A DNA stretch of 64,000 nt from Litorimonas taeanensis (GCF_003634015.1 NZ_RBII01000002.1:399597-463596), one strand, 5' to 3'; counted from the stretch's first letter, positions 17,681-26,469 are shown. The notes: a model not told the origin generated them from the letters alone. Numbers and translations: made by a program.

Positions 17681-19076
17681 GAGCAGCTCCCTTTAAATAA
17701 ATTGATTTTGGCGGGGATAAATTGAACGCATCACTGTCATTCTCAGACTGACACAAGCGCGCTACGGCGTGCTTGGCCGCGCGAAAACAATTCTCTATGG
17801 ACGCACCTTTTTGGTAATCCCCCGCCAGCTCTAATCCCGCGATTTCATTGAGAGCCAAACCTAGCTCTGTTTGGAAAGCGGCTTCATTTTTTGTGTACGC
17901 ACATAAGCCTTTTTCCCAATACCGAACTTTGTATGACGTGCAGGGGTTGTTATCTAAATTGAAATATGGACGCGCTTGAGCCTCTGCGGCCGTTAAGAGG
18001 TAATCATCATCCAGGGCCTCTAGCAGAAGTTCGGCGGCCTCTTCGCCGCTAAAGGTATACCGCACACGATTAAGCGCCGTCAGACCATACGCGCCAATAT
18101 TACTTAGAGAGTTTTCAGGCCCAAAGGTGCAAGCCCGAATTTCAGGTTTGAATACATCCTGAGCGTAATCAGCAATGATAACAGCTACAGGGAAATATCT
18201 CACGGCTGATAAAGGTATGGCCAGCTGAGGATATGACCTCTGCAAACATCGTTTTGCGCCGTGGGCGGGTAAGCATACTATGACGGATTGATAGGCTTTA
18301 GTCTCTCCCTCCAACCTAAGAACAAAACGTGCAGCCTTACTTCCCTTATGCCGTATAGGTTCATCTTCTGGCACGCGCCCCACCGCCCTCGCATCCTCTA
18401 TGTTCTGTATTGGCGTATTTAAAAATACTCGAAGAGAGGGGTGGCATTGAAACCGTCTAAAGAATTCAGATATGGGCGACTTTAATTGCTCATACTCATC
18501 TTGGAGCATTTGCAGATGGGTCCCAAAATTTTCGACGCTTATCTCTTTTGGTTCTGCGCCGTTCATTCTTATCGTTAGCGCCCGTATTATTGATTGAGTA
18601 AAAGATGGGCTAAACATCTCAGCCACAGAGCGGCCCTTGTGCCGACTGATTTCTCCACAATTCGTGTCCCCGAAATTCCGATTATTTCTGACTAAAGTCA
18701 CAAATTTTCTAAGCCGAATAAGGTCAGAGAGTTTGCCTGAACGCCATAAGGTCCATAGGCTTTTGAGTTTGTTTTGCGAGTTGTATGGCGTTAGCACACC
18801 GCGAATAAGACGCGCCGAATTAATACCAAAATATTCATATTCAGGTTTTCCATAACAGGCTAAAAACTTGCGGAATTCTATATAGTCATATCCAATATTT
18901 TTACCGCCAAAACAGACTTCTTCGCCAGACAAGTTCCCAATAGATACTCGCCCGCCAAGGCGGTTACTGGCTTCATAGAGATCCACCTGATAGCCAGCTT
19001 GTAATAGATAATGCGCCGCGGCTATGCCAGAAACCCCGCCGCCAATTACAGCAACCCGATGATTCTTACCGGTCAT
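17673..19076 (-). CDS. FAD-dependent amine oxidase/desaturase-type flavoprotein
   Basis: The N-terminus RVAVIGGGVSGIAAAHYL followed by VDLYEASNRLGGR is the FAD-binding motif of the flavin amine oxidase/phytoene desaturase superfamily. LELAGDY near the C-terminus (about 430) is the second flavin contact. The middle substrate domain is diverged, so the substrate cannot be named. The gene overlaps its upstream neighbour (AfsA-like) by 4 bp and its downstream neighbour (radical SAM) by 8 bp, a strong sign of translational coupling. It probably oxidises or desaturates the product of the hotdog enzyme. Confidence 0.75.
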   Translation of the reverse strand: MTGKNHRVAVIGGGVSGIAAAHYLLQAGYQVDLYEASNRLGGRVSIGNLSGEEVCFGGKNIGYDYIEFRKFLACYGKPEYEYFGINSARLIRGVLTPYNSQNKLKSLWTLWRSGKLSDLIRLRKFVTLVRNNRNFGDTNCGEISRHKGRSVAEMFSPSFTQSIIRALTIRMNGAEPKEISVENFGTHLQMLQDEYEQLKSPISEFFRRFQCHPSLRVFLNTPIQNIEDARAVGRVPEDEPIRHKGSKAARFVLRLEGETKAYQSVIVCLPAHGAKRCLQRSYPQLAIPLSAVRYFPVAVIIADYAQDVFKPEIRACTFGPENSLSNIGAYGLTALNRVRYTFSGEEAAELLLEALDDDYLLTAAEAQARPYFNLDNNPCTSYKVRYWEKGLCAYTKNEAAFQTELGLALNEIAGLELAGDYQKGASIENCFRAAKHAVARLCQSENDSDAFNLSPPKSIYLKGAAHV

Positions 19077-19699
19077 GCCAATTGCTTTTCATAACGTTTT
19101 AAGAGGCGCTCTGGGAAAAGACGTATATGGCTTTGATATCTCACCAAAGCGGCGCCCTTCTGGTAGAATGTGCCGTCAAACGACAAGGACTGCAGTTTGT
19201 CTTTGCGAAATATGGCATCAAAAACACGGGCTTCTATGAACAATTCATCCGAAAGATTTGCAAACCCTTGGAAGTGCATCTCGCAGCCATCCAGAACAAA
19301 AGCCTGGTCATAGCCCACATCAAAGAATAAATGCGGTATGGCTAATCCAATTTGGCGGCCTGCCTCAATTATATATAGGCCGGGAATATGGTGTCGGTCA
19401 TGTTCGAAAAAATAGGCGTGCGCCGGAAGAATACGCACCTTTGCCCGATAAAGCGTTTCGCCCTCTTCGCTTGGCAGTTTCTCTAACCAAGAGATAAGTC
19501 GGTTCTGATCCTGCACTTTGTGAACATCTCGTTGCGTTACAGGGCGATGTTGCTGACCCTGATATTTCGCGCTGCGATGGTTTACGCCGCGATGCTTTCT
19601 GGCGGACGTCTCTTGAACATCTTTGGCCGATGACGTCCCCATGAAGGGTAATGCGTTAATTGAATTATACACGCTCACGTTTATTGCCCCATTATACAA
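19073..19699 (-). CDS. AfsA-type hotdog-fold protein (A-factor/butyrolactone synthase-like)
   Basis: Residues 92-118 contain AYFFEHDRHHIPGLYIIEAG, close to the F-x-H-x-x-DH-x-PG-x-x-x-x-EA-x-RQ signature of the AfsA hotdog domain. In Streptomyces AfsA makes the butyrolactone precursor of A-factor by joining a beta-ketoacyl chain to dihydroxyacetone phosphate. Only one such domain is visible; AfsA has two. The first about 65 residues are basic, low in hydrophobics and unlike the family. The frame opens with TTG at 19699; an ATG at 19642 (MGTSSAKD) is an alternative start. First gene of a four-gene operon with two operator-like palindromes upstream. The family call is good, the chemistry is inferred. 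Confidence 0.7.
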   Translation of the reverse strand: MYNGAINVSVYNSINALPFMGTSSAKDVQETSARKHRGVNHRSAKYQGQQHRPVTQRDVHKVQDQNRLISWLEKLPSEEGETLYRAKVRILPAHAYFFEHDRHHIPGLYIIEAGRQIGLAIPHLFFDVGYDQAFVLDGCEMHFQGFANLSDELFIEARVFDAIFRKDKLQSLSFDGTFYQKGAALVRYQSHIRLFPERLLKRYEKQLA

Positions 19700-19764
19700 C
19701 CTTATAGTGTGTATGTAGAAATAAAACCTACAGGCGTCAATACAGAATTACACCTATAAGGTGT
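19676..19764 (-). promoter_or_regulatory. promoter with two related operator-like palindromes for the AfsA-type operon
   Basis: ACACCTATAAGGTGT (19750-19764) is a perfect 6-3-6 palindrome. A diverged copy, ACAACCTTATAGTGTGT, lies at about 19697-19713, and both are followed on opposite sides by ATTATACAA-type sequence. Between them, on the minus strand, TTGACG followed 17 bases later by TACATA looks like a sigma-70 promoter; a TATAAT also lies at the ORF start. Two matching operators around a promoter suggest control by a dimeric repressor, as butyrolactone receptors do in Streptomyces. The regulator is not in the window. Confidence 0.6.
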
Positions 19765-19894
19765 GTTTGTATAATTTTATCGAAAATCGTGTATCCCAAA
19801 AACCAAATAAGGCGCGCAAAGGATAGAGAAGGCTAAGGCCACCCTCTTGCCTTTTAACGGTCTTTGAACTGATGGATTATTACGAGGGAAACGC

Positions 19895-20515
19895 CTAAGC
19901 GCGCAGATTCCAAGATTCGATGGTGCTGCGACCCTCTAAGAGCGTAATCCGACCAAAGGCGGCTGTCGCGAGTTTTCGCTGAATACCTTTGGGCAAAGGC
20001 TCACTGACGGCGTCAAAAAGAAACCGCGCCACACCATTGCTCGTCACAACAAGAACGGGATCACGCTCTGGCGATTGTGCGAGGCTGTCTAAAAAACCTA
20101 CCCAACTTGCTATTATCGACTCTACATCTACCGACCAACCCGCAGGCACAAGAGCCGCATCATCCCATTGCTTGAGGGCTGCTTGGCCTAACCGCGCAAT
20201 GACATCTGATTCAGGTTTGTTTTCATCCGGGCCGTAATCTATTTCTCTGAGAAAGTCGGTTATCTGTAGGCTTAGCTTATGGGGCTGAGAGGCTATGATT
20301 GTCTCTGCCGTTTGCAAGGTACGTAAAAGCGGACTGCTATAAACCGCGCCAAAGCTGATATTTTTAAAATGCGCGCCCAAGGCTTGAGCTTGGAGACGCC
20401 CAGATGTGGATAACGGTAAATCTGTGCGCGCGCCGACGCGGGTTACGACATCGCCTTTATCAAAGGTGTTCCCATGCCGAACGATATATACCTGTTTGGG
20501 CTGCATATTACTCAT
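19895..20515 (-). CDS. histidine phosphatase family protein
   Basis: The catalytic RHG motif lies in VYIVRHGNTFDKGD (residues about 8-21), with LPLSTSGRLQAQALG and SSPLLRTLQTAETI following, all typical of phosphoglycerate mutase-like phosphatases. Target could be a sugar phosphate or a small phosphate ester. Its ATG overlaps the stop of kdsD (TAATG), so the two are translationally coupled and it may act near the Kdo pathway. It is also the gene directly upstream of the AfsA-type operon on the same strand, with 195 bp and a promoter between them. Confidence 0.85.
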   Translation of the reverse strand: MSNMQPKQVYIVRHGNTFDKGDVVTRVGARTDLPLSTSGRLQAQALGAHFKNISFGAVYSSPLLRTLQTAETIIASQPHKLSLQITDFLREIDYGPDENKPESDVIARLGQAALKQWDDAALVPAGWSVDVESIIASWVGFLDSLAQSPERDPVLVVTSNGVARFLFDAVSEPLPKGIQRKLATAAFGRITLLEGRSTIESWNLRA

Positions 20516-21471
20516 TATCCGAGGCCAATGCGTAAGCAGTCATGCACAGTTAATAGCCCTTGAATTGTGTCATCTGTATCCACGACAAAAAAGGCTGTAA
20601 TACGATAGCTATTCATAAGCCCAAGCGCTTCGCTGGCCAGACTATCTGGTGAAATCGTATGCGGGTTGGGCGTTGCAACTTCGCCTGCTGTCTTGGTCAT
20701 AAGCGCTGACATATTTCGGCGTAGGTCACCATCTGTGATAATGCCCAATAATTTACCCTCATCGGCCACAGCCGCGACGCCGAAACCTTTGGAAGTCATT
20801 TCCAAAAGCACCGCTTCCATTGGCGCGTCTGGTGAGAGCAGCGGCAAGAGGTCACCTTTATGCATAATTTGCGAAGCCGTTACTAAGGCAGCCCCTAATC
20901 GACCACCAGGGTGAAGCACGCGAAAATTATCAGCGTCAAAACCGCGAATTTTCATCAAGGTTATGGCCAAAGCATCCGTCAAAGCTAATGTGCAAGTCGT
21001 TGAGGTTGTCGGCGCCATGCCAATGGAACACGCCTCTGCTGCATCAGGTAGGCGTAAGACTATATCGGATTGCTGCCCCAAAGTGCTGTGATGATTTCGG
21101 GTAATCCCAATGACTTTAATGCCAAAGCGCTTTGCGTGAAGCATGATATCAGCTAGCTCTTTGGTTTCTCCAGAATTCGAGATAAGCACCACACAGTCAA
21201 TCTTAGCAATCATGCCTAAATCGCCATGGCTGGCCTCGGAAGGGTGCACATAATAAGCGGGCGCCCCCGTCGAAGCGAGAGTCGCCGCGAATTTACGACC
21301 AATATGCCCAGATTTACCCATGCCCGAAACGATGATGCGGCCCTGAACATTTAACAAAAGCGAGACCGCTTGAGAGAAGGAATCCGAAAGGTCCTCTGAC
21401 ATTTGCCGAATGGCATCTGCCTCTAGGGTCAAAACATCACGGGCAATCTGTTTAATGTCAGGCTGGGACAT
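20515..21471 (-). CDS. kdsD: arabinose-5-phosphate isomerase
   Basis: Interconverts ribulose 5-phosphate and arabinose 5-phosphate, the first step to Kdo of lipopolysaccharide. An SIS domain (about 25-180: IIVSGMGKSGHIGRKFAAT, HPSEASHGDLGM, ISNSGETKEL) is followed by LHPGGRLGA and two CBS domains (about 195-318), the standard KdsD layout and length. kdsA, the next enzyme of the pathway, lies at 27.6 kb in this window. Coupled to the downstream phosphatase gene by a one-base overlap. Confidence 0.95.
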   Translation of the reverse strand: MSQPDIKQIARDVLTLEADAIRQMSEDLSDSFSQAVSLLLNVQGRIIVSGMGKSGHIGRKFAATLASTGAPAYYVHPSEASHGDLGMIAKIDCVVLISNSGETKELADIMLHAKRFGIKVIGITRNHHSTLGQQSDIVLRLPDAAEACSIGMAPTTSTTCTLALTDALAITLMKIRGFDADNFRVLHPGGRLGAALVTASQIMHKGDLLPLLSPDAPMEAVLLEMTSKGFGVAAVADEGKLLGIITDGDLRRNMSALMTKTAGEVATPNPHTISPDSLASEALGLMNSYRITAFFVVDTDDTIQGLLTVHDCLRIGLG

Positions 21472-21602
21472 AAATTCTGCTCTTCCTCTATTTGCCTTAT
21501 TTCATATCGACATCTGTATCGATTAAGGCAAATCTTGGCATAGCAGTTAACCCATAGGGAACAAATTTATAAGCTCTTTCTCCAGTAAAGGCTTGGCGCG
21601 CT

Positions 21603-22061
21603 TTATTGAGTCCCGCTCGCAGAGACAAGGCGCATGACGCCTAAATCTTGCTCCAAAGCTGTGTTGTCAATCTGATGAACACTATCTGTTGTCCAAGCTA
21701 GATTGCCCAAGGCATCATGCAAAGTTACGCGAACGGCATAGCGGTGATTTGATTGGAGCGTCCCAGACGGCACAGCTAATTCAAAACCGAGCGGGACCTG
21801 CTCCGTTGTCAAGGTACGGCGCGTTTCCGCCATGACGGGCGCTTTTGCATCGGCGCGAGACACATCAGAAAGCGTGACGTGTATGACGTGACCGGGAGTG
21901 AGCGCAATACGCTCACGATAAGCGACTTCACCTGTTATGCGCATAGCCTCTGCTGGGGCTGTTATTTCTGCGCCATCAGTCCCTTCAGTATTGGCGGCAT
22001 TGCAGGCAGATAAAACCCCTAACGCAGCCGCAGATAAAATTAACTTTGAAAAATTGGACAT
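21603..22061 (-). CDS. lipoprotein of the YbaY/YscW-like family
   Basis: A lipoprotein signal peptide with lipobox VLSAC (Cys19). After it, a beta-rich domain begins ITGEVAYRERIALTPGHVIHVTLSDVSR, closely following the YbaY/YscW-type pattern, with VPLGFELAVP and YAVRVTLHDALGNLAWTTD later. Family members are small outer-membrane or periplasmic lipoproteins; their function is uncertain, and no secretin or type III system is encoded nearby. About 130 bp separate it from kdsD downstream on the same strand, with no terminator seen. Confidence 0.75.
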   Translation of the reverse strand: MSNFSKLILSAAALGVLSACNAANTEGTDGAEITAPAEAMRITGEVAYRERIALTPGHVIHVTLSDVSRADAKAPVMAETRRTLTTEQVPLGFELAVPSGTLQSNHRYAVRVTLHDALGNLAWTTDSVHQIDNTALEQDLGVMRLVSASGTQ

Positions 22062-22202
22062 AAGAGACCCTTTTAAATGGGCGAACTAGGCTTTGATTGG
22101 CCTCACGCAGTGAAATTTCAATTCAATAAGTATTGCCTAGCAAATGAATAAAGCCTGACTTCGTTCCGACTCTCTCTGGAATTTCCTCTCCATCTCCATA
22201 AA

Positions 22203-22227
22203 AAAACGGGCCATTATGGCCCGTTTT
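22203..22227 (-). terminator. terminator after cysNC (bidirectional in form)
   Basis: AAAACGGGCCAT - TA - TGGCCCGTTTT forms an 11-12 bp stem flanked by A and T runs, 31 bp after the cysNC stop. It ends the sulfate assimilation transcript. Confidence 0.85.
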
Positions 22228-22258
22228 AAATAGCTTAGACCTAGGCGACCGCCCATAA

Positions 22259-24163
22259 TCATTCCTCTAGGAAGCCCTGTTCTTCTAAATAAGAGACAAT
22301 CATCTCTGCCGCCTCTTCAGCGCTCATCTCAACCGTATTGACGGTAATCTCTGCGTTTCTCGGCGCCTGATATTCACTGTCTATACCTGTGAAGTTTTTA
22401 ATCTCACCGGCACGTGCGCGTTTATAAAGCCCTTTAACATCACGCGCCTCTGCGACTGAAAGCGGTGTGTTTACGAAAATTTCGATAAACTCTTTCTCTT
22501 CAAACATTTCGCGAACAGTGCGCCGTTCGGCGCGATAAGGCGAGATAAAGGAAGCCATGGTTATCAGCCCTGCATCCACCATGAGTTTTGAGACCTCACC
22601 AATTCGGCGAATATTTTCAATACGGTCAGCTTTGGTAAAACCAAGATCGCGGTTCAGACCATGACGGACATTATCACCGTCCAATGTATAAGTATGATTC
22701 CCACGAGATTGCAGCCGCTTATCGACTAAATTAGCGATGGTAGATTTACCCGACCCCGACAACCCTGTGAACCAAAGCAAAGCGGGTTTTTGCATCTTTT
22801 GCGAGGCACGCGCGGCTTTGTCCGTGGCCATATCTTGCCACACAACATTTTGCGAGCGGCGCAAAGCAAATTGCAAAGTACCCACGCCCACCGTTGCATT
22901 GGTTTGACGATCAATCAAAATAAACGCGCCTGTTTGGCGATTATCTTTATAGGCATCAAAGGCAATAGGTTTAGACAGGCTGATATTGGCGACACCAATT
23001 TCATTAAGCTCTAAGGTTTTCGCCGCCACTTCAGAGAAATCATTGATGTCGACGCGGTGTTTCAATGTCGTAACCGAAGCATTGGCTGTGGTGTTAATTG
23101 TCTTTAAAATATATTGGCGACCCGGGAAAAGCTTACTTTCATCCATCCAAATGATTTGCGCTTGGAATTGATCGGCTTGCTCGGTGGGGGCATCCGTTTT
23201 GCAAATAATATCACCACGAGAAATATCAATTTCATCTTCAAGGGTAAGCGTTATCGCCATCGCCTCTCGGGCCGTTTTCTTATTGCCATCATAAGTCACG
23301 ATATCTTTGATCCGTGAACGCTTACCCGAAGGGATAACGATAATCTCATCGCCCACATTAATTACGCCTGACGCGATTGTCCCTGAAAAGCCTCGAAAAT
23401 CTAGATTTGGACGATTGACCCATTGAACAGGTAATCGAAACGGCGCTTCCAGCGTATCGCTCTCTACATCTACATTTTCTAGATATTCCAACAAAGTGGG
23501 GCCATGATACCAACAAGATTGCTTTGACTTCGTAATGACATTGTCACCATTTAAGGCTGACATTGGAATACAGGTTATTTCATCAAATCCTAGATTTGCG
23601 GCAAACCGTCTAAACTCAACATCAATGTCGTTAAACACGGTTTGATCAAACGCGTTTAAATCCATCTTATTAATAGCAACAACAACATGACGTATGCCCA
23701 AAGACGATGCGATATAGGCATGGCGACGCGTTTGTTCTTGCACGCCGTAACGCGCATCAATTAATAATATTGCCACATCAGCCGTAGAGGCGCCTGTCGC
23801 CATATTACGGGTGTATTGCACATGCCCCGGCGTATCCGCGACAATGAATTTGCGTTTATCAGTTGAGAAAAAACGATAGGCAACATCAATTGTGATACCT
23901 TGTTCACGTTCAGCAGCAAGGCCGTCTACTAGCAAGGCCAAATCCATTTTGTCGCCTTGGGTACCGGATTTTTTAGAATCCTTTTCGATGCTGGCAAGCT
24001 GGTCTTCGTAAATCAATTTTGAATCATAAAGCAGACGACCAATTAGCGTTGATTTGCCATCATCCACAGATCCGCAAGTGATGAAGCGGAGAAATGATTT
24101 ATTCTCTTGGGCCTGAAGATAGGCTTCGATATCTGTCGAAATAAGGGAGTCTAGATGGGCCAT
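22259..24163 (-). CDS. cysNC: bifunctional sulfate adenylyltransferase subunit 1 / APS kinase
   Basis: N-terminal CysN (about 1-440) is an EF-Tu-like GTPase: P-loop CGSVDDGKST (30-39), DTPGHVQY and NKMD. It works with CysD to make adenosine 5'-phosphosulfate (APS) from sulfate and ATP. C-terminal CysC (about 445-634) has its own P-loop GLSGSGKST, then LDGDNVRHGLNRDLGF and FISPYRAER, and phosphorylates APS to PAPS. The CysN-CysC fusion is common in alphaproteobacteria. It starts on the last base of cysD, so the two are translationally coupled, and a strong terminator follows. Confidence 0.96.
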   Translation of the reverse strand: MAHLDSLISTDIEAYLQAQENKSFLRFITCGSVDDGKSTLIGRLLYDSKLIYEDQLASIEKDSKKSGTQGDKMDLALLVDGLAAEREQGITIDVAYRFFSTDKRKFIVADTPGHVQYTRNMATGASTADVAILLIDARYGVQEQTRRHAYIASSLGIRHVVVAINKMDLNAFDQTVFNDIDVEFRRFAANLGFDEITCIPMSALNGDNVITKSKQSCWYHGPTLLEYLENVDVESDTLEAPFRLPVQWVNRPNLDFRGFSGTIASGVINVGDEIIVIPSGKRSRIKDIVTYDGNKKTAREAMAITLTLEDEIDISRGDIICKTDAPTEQADQFQAQIIWMDESKLFPGRQYILKTINTTANASVTTLKHRVDINDFSEVAAKTLELNEIGVANISLSKPIAFDAYKDNRQTGAFILIDRQTNATVGVGTLQFALRRSQNVVWQDMATDKAARASQKMQKPALLWFTGLSGSGKSTIANLVDKRLQSRGNHTYTLDGDNVRHGLNRDLGFTKADRIENIRRIGEVSKLMVDAGLITMASFISPYRAERRTVREMFEEKEFIEIFVNTPLSVAEARDVKGLYKRARAGEIKNFTGIDSEYQAPRNAEITVNTVEMSAEEAAEMIVSYLEEQGFLEE

Positions 24164-25263
24164 TAGAAATACCCCTCTTCTTTTTTCTGTTCCATTGACG
24201 CGCCCACATCAGAGTCAATCACCCGCCCTTGGCGTTCTGATGTCGTGGTCAAAAGCATTTCTTGGATAACATCGGGCAGGCTTGTCGCCTCGCTCTCCAC
24301 TGCGCCAGTTAATGGGTAGCAGCCAAGCGTTCTAAACCGCACAGATTTCATCTCGGGGGTTTCGCCCTCTTCTAATGGCATACGATCATCATCAACCATG
24401 ATGAGAACGCCATCACGCTCTACAACAGGGCGTGGTTTAGAGAGATAGAGGTCCGGTATCGGTATATTTTCCCGATGAATATATTGCCAGATATCAAGCT
24501 CTGTCCAATTCGACAAAGGAAAGACGCGCATGCTTTCGCCTTTATGTACGCGCGTATTATACAAATTCCAAAGTTCAGGCCGTTGATTTTTTGCATCCCA
24601 GCGATGGTTCTTATTTCTGAATGAAAAAATTCGCTCTTTAGCGCGTGACTTTTCCTCGTCTCTTCGCGCGCCGCCAAAGGCCGCATCAAATTTATATTTA
24701 TCAAGGGCCTGTTTCAGACCTTGGGTTTTCATTATATCCGTATGAACGGCTGAGCCATGGGTAAATGGCCCAACGCCGTCTCGAATACCGTCTGGATTAG
24801 AATGAACAATGAGTTCCATGCCGATTTCTTTGGCGCGGCGGTCACGGAATTCAATCATCTCTTTGAATTTCCATGTCGTATCAACATGCATCAAAGGGAA
24901 AGGCGGGACAGAGGGGAAAAAGGCCTTCTCAGCCAAATGCAACATGACTGAGCTGTCTTTTCCAACGGAATAGAGCATAACGGGGTTTTCACATTGCGAC
25001 GCCACTTCGCGCATGATGTGAATACTCTCAGCCTCTAGCCGGTCCAGATGTGAGAGGCTTAATCCCGAACTTGAACGGGCTTCAAGCTCAAGCCGCCCTA
25101 AAATTAACAGAGATTGCTCTTGTGTTTTTGTCGTCAGCGAGCCGCCCTGTTGCAAGCGCTTGATGGTTTTACCATCATTGAAGATTTTTCGAGAGAGCGT
25201 CGAAAGTGACTGTCCTGTCGCCTCGGCCAATGCCTCAATACGTTGAATGATTTCAGAACTCAT
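24163..25263 (-). CDS. cysD: sulfate adenylyltransferase subunit 2 with an N-terminal HTH-like extension
   Basis: From about residue 71 this is ordinary Cys[14 protein letters not shown], the PP-loop YSVGKDSS (98-105), [11 protein letters not shown], and [12 protein letters not shown]. It transfers AMP to sulfate with CysN. Residues 1-70 are extra: [19 protein letters not shown] then [14 protein letters not shown], which reads like a lambda-repressor-type helix-turn-helix found in small alphaproteobacterial regulators. The long start is supported by GAGG seven bases before the ATG at 25263 and by the lack of a break. The promoter is bracketed by two palindromes, so the protein may regulate its own operon. 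The HTH assignment is by eye. Confidence 0.88.
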   Translation of the reverse strand: MSSEIIQRIEALAEATGQSLSTLSRKIFNDGKTIKRLQQGGSLTTKTQEQSLLILGRLELEARSSSGLSLSHLDRLEAESIHIMREVASQCENPVMLYSVGKDSSVMLHLAEKAFFPSVPPFPLMHVDTTWKFKEMIEFRDRRAKEIGMELIVHSNPDGIRDGVGPFTHGSAVHTDIMKTQGLKQALDKYKFDAAFGGARRDEEKSRAKERIFSFRNKNHRWDAKNQRPELWNLYNTRVHKGESMRVFPLSNWTELDIWQYIHRENIPIPDLYLSKPRPVVERDGVLIMVDDDRMPLEEGETPEMKSVRFRTLGCYPLTGAVESEATSLPDVIQEMLLTTTSERQGRVIDSDVGASMEQKKEEGYF

Positions 25264-25281
25264 ACGACCTCACACATCAAA

Positions 25282-25367
25282 GTGGGAAACTCCCCACGCG
25301 TTGTAAGATAGGCAGATAAGTCGTGTAAGTATAAAGGTCAATATGTTCGTGGGAAGAATCCCACGAA
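25282..25367 (-). promoter_or_regulatory. cysD promoter flanked by two GTGGGA/TCCCAC palindromes
   Basis: Site A is a perfect 9-bp inverted repeat, TTCGTGGGA-AGAA-TCCCACGAA (25346-25367). Site B is GTGGGA-AACT-CCCCAC (25282-25297), same spacing, one mismatch. Between them on the minus strand are TTGACC (25336-25341), a 17-bp spacer and TATCTG (25313-25318). Site A abuts the -35 box and site B lies just after the predicted start of transcription; centres are 67 bp apart. This is the layout expected of a dimeric regulator. The rest of the 25264-25472 gap shows nothing else. Confidence 0.75.
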
Positions 25368-25472
25368 TGATTAAATCGAGTGTTTAATCCATCTAGGTTT
25401 CATTCAAAACTCGTCAAAGACAGGCCAATCAATGGCGCTGTCTCTTATAAAGGGATATAAAAGCCCAGATAC

Positions 25473-26132
25473 TTACTCAGTTGAAGGCTTAAACAAGCTC
25501 TCGAGTGTATGCTCAACTTTGGGCTTTTCTTCAGCGAGAGGCGCAGATTCAACAGGTGTCAGCGTTTCGCCTTCGTCTTCGGCGCGCGCGGCATCGTCTT
25601 TTGCTTTTTTCTCAGCAGCTTTCCGCACGAGAGCATCAAGATCTATCTGACTACAAAGGCCGAGCGATACAGGATCAGTTGGGTTAATCGTATTGATTTT
25701 CCAATGTGTCCGGTCTCGTATTGATTTAATGGTTGGTTTCGTCGTGCCGATGAGTTTCGAAATTTGCGCATCCGTGATCTCAGCGTGATTGCGAACAAGC
25801 CATGCAATAGCATCGGGGCGGTCCTGACGGCGTGATAACGGCGTGTAACGCGGCCCCTTCTTCTTATTTGTCGGTTGAAGCTCGTCTGAGTCGAACTTAT
25901 TGGCCTTCATCGCATAATTTGGATCTTTTTCAGCCTTTTCAATTTCTTCACGGCTGACTTGGCCATTGGCAATTGGGTCGGCTCCGCGAATACCCGCAGC
26001 CACATCGCCATCAGCAATCCCTTCTACTTCCAAAATATGGAGCATACAGAATTCACTAATTTGTTTAAATGTCATCGCTGTATTGTCGATTAACCAAACG
26101 GCTGTCGCTTTCGGCATCAAAATTTGCGTCAT
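25473..26132 (-). CDS. trcR: cell-cycle transcriptional regulator TrcR (DUF1013)
   Basis: Starts MPKATAVWLIDNTAMTF-style and continues ISEFC-LH-LEVEGIADGDVAAGI, DPIANGQVSREEIE, KGPRYTPLSRRQDRPDAIAWL and DAQISKLIGTTKPTIKSIRDRTHW, all hallmarks of the DUF1013/TrcR family confined to alphaproteobacteria. The middle part is a helix-turn-helix (about 125-155). The C-terminus is a charged, low-complexity tail. The ATG at 26132 (MTQILMPKA) is preferred over 26153. A strong hairpin terminator stands 28 bp upstream of the start, suggesting attenuation or a separate small RNA. Confidence 0.9.
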   Translation of the reverse strand: MTQILMPKATAVWLIDNTAMTFKQISEFCMLHILEVEGIADGDVAAGIRGADPIANGQVSREEIEKAEKDPNYAMKANKFDSDELQPTNKKKGPRYTPLSRRQDRPDAIAWLVRNHAEITDAQISKLIGTTKPTIKSIRDRTHWKINTINPTDPVSLGLCSQIDLDALVRKAAEKKAKDDAARAEDEGETLTPVESAPLAEEKPKVEHTLESLFKPSTE

Positions 26133-26159
26133 ATTAGGCCTCTTTCTCTTCAAGCCATT

Positions 26160-26183
26160 AAAAAAACCCCGCTCGGCGGGGTC
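26160..26183 (-). terminator. terminator in the leader of trcR
   Basis: On the minus strand ACCCCGC-CGA-GCGGGGT is followed by seven T, an excellent intrinsic terminator, yet it lies only 28 bp upstream of the trcR start and no minus-strand gene precedes it. Possible promoter elements lie upstream (TTGCAT at 26249-26254 with TATGTA about 16 bp on). The leader before it can fold GTTCG...CGAAC around GGT-AAATC-ACC. Confidence 0.75.
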
Positions 26184-26277
26184 ATTTCGTTCGTTTTTGG
26201 TGATTTACCGCTTCCGAACACCTTTATACATACGCTATTACGGTTAAAATGCAAGCGAATTGGATTAAGGAGCTGAA

Positions 26278-26469
26278 ATGGACGAAGAATCGCATTTGAG
26301 CCAAAGCGGGACAATTTCAGTAGGTGAAGACCTGTATGGCTTATCCCTGCACGAGCTAGAAGCCCGTATACAAACCTTTAAAGCTGAAATTTCTCGCCTA
26401 GAGCAAGAATTAGAGAAAAAACGCACAGAACGTACAGCGGCAGACAGTCTATTTGCGCCGAAAAATTAA
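26278..26469 (+). CDS. DUF1192 small protein
   Basis: 63 residues; a DLYGLSLHELEARI motif followed by a coiled-coil-like helix rich in Glu, Lys and Arg, matching the DUF1192 family of short alphaproteobacterial proteins with no known function. A good ribosome site (AAGGAG) sits six bases before the ATG. It is divergent from trcR and 190 bp upstream of the rcdA-like gene, the usual neighbourhood of DUF1192. Confidence 0.85.
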   Translation: MDEESHLSQSGTISVGEDLYGLSLHELEARIQTFKAEISRLEQELEKKRTERTAADSLFAPKN

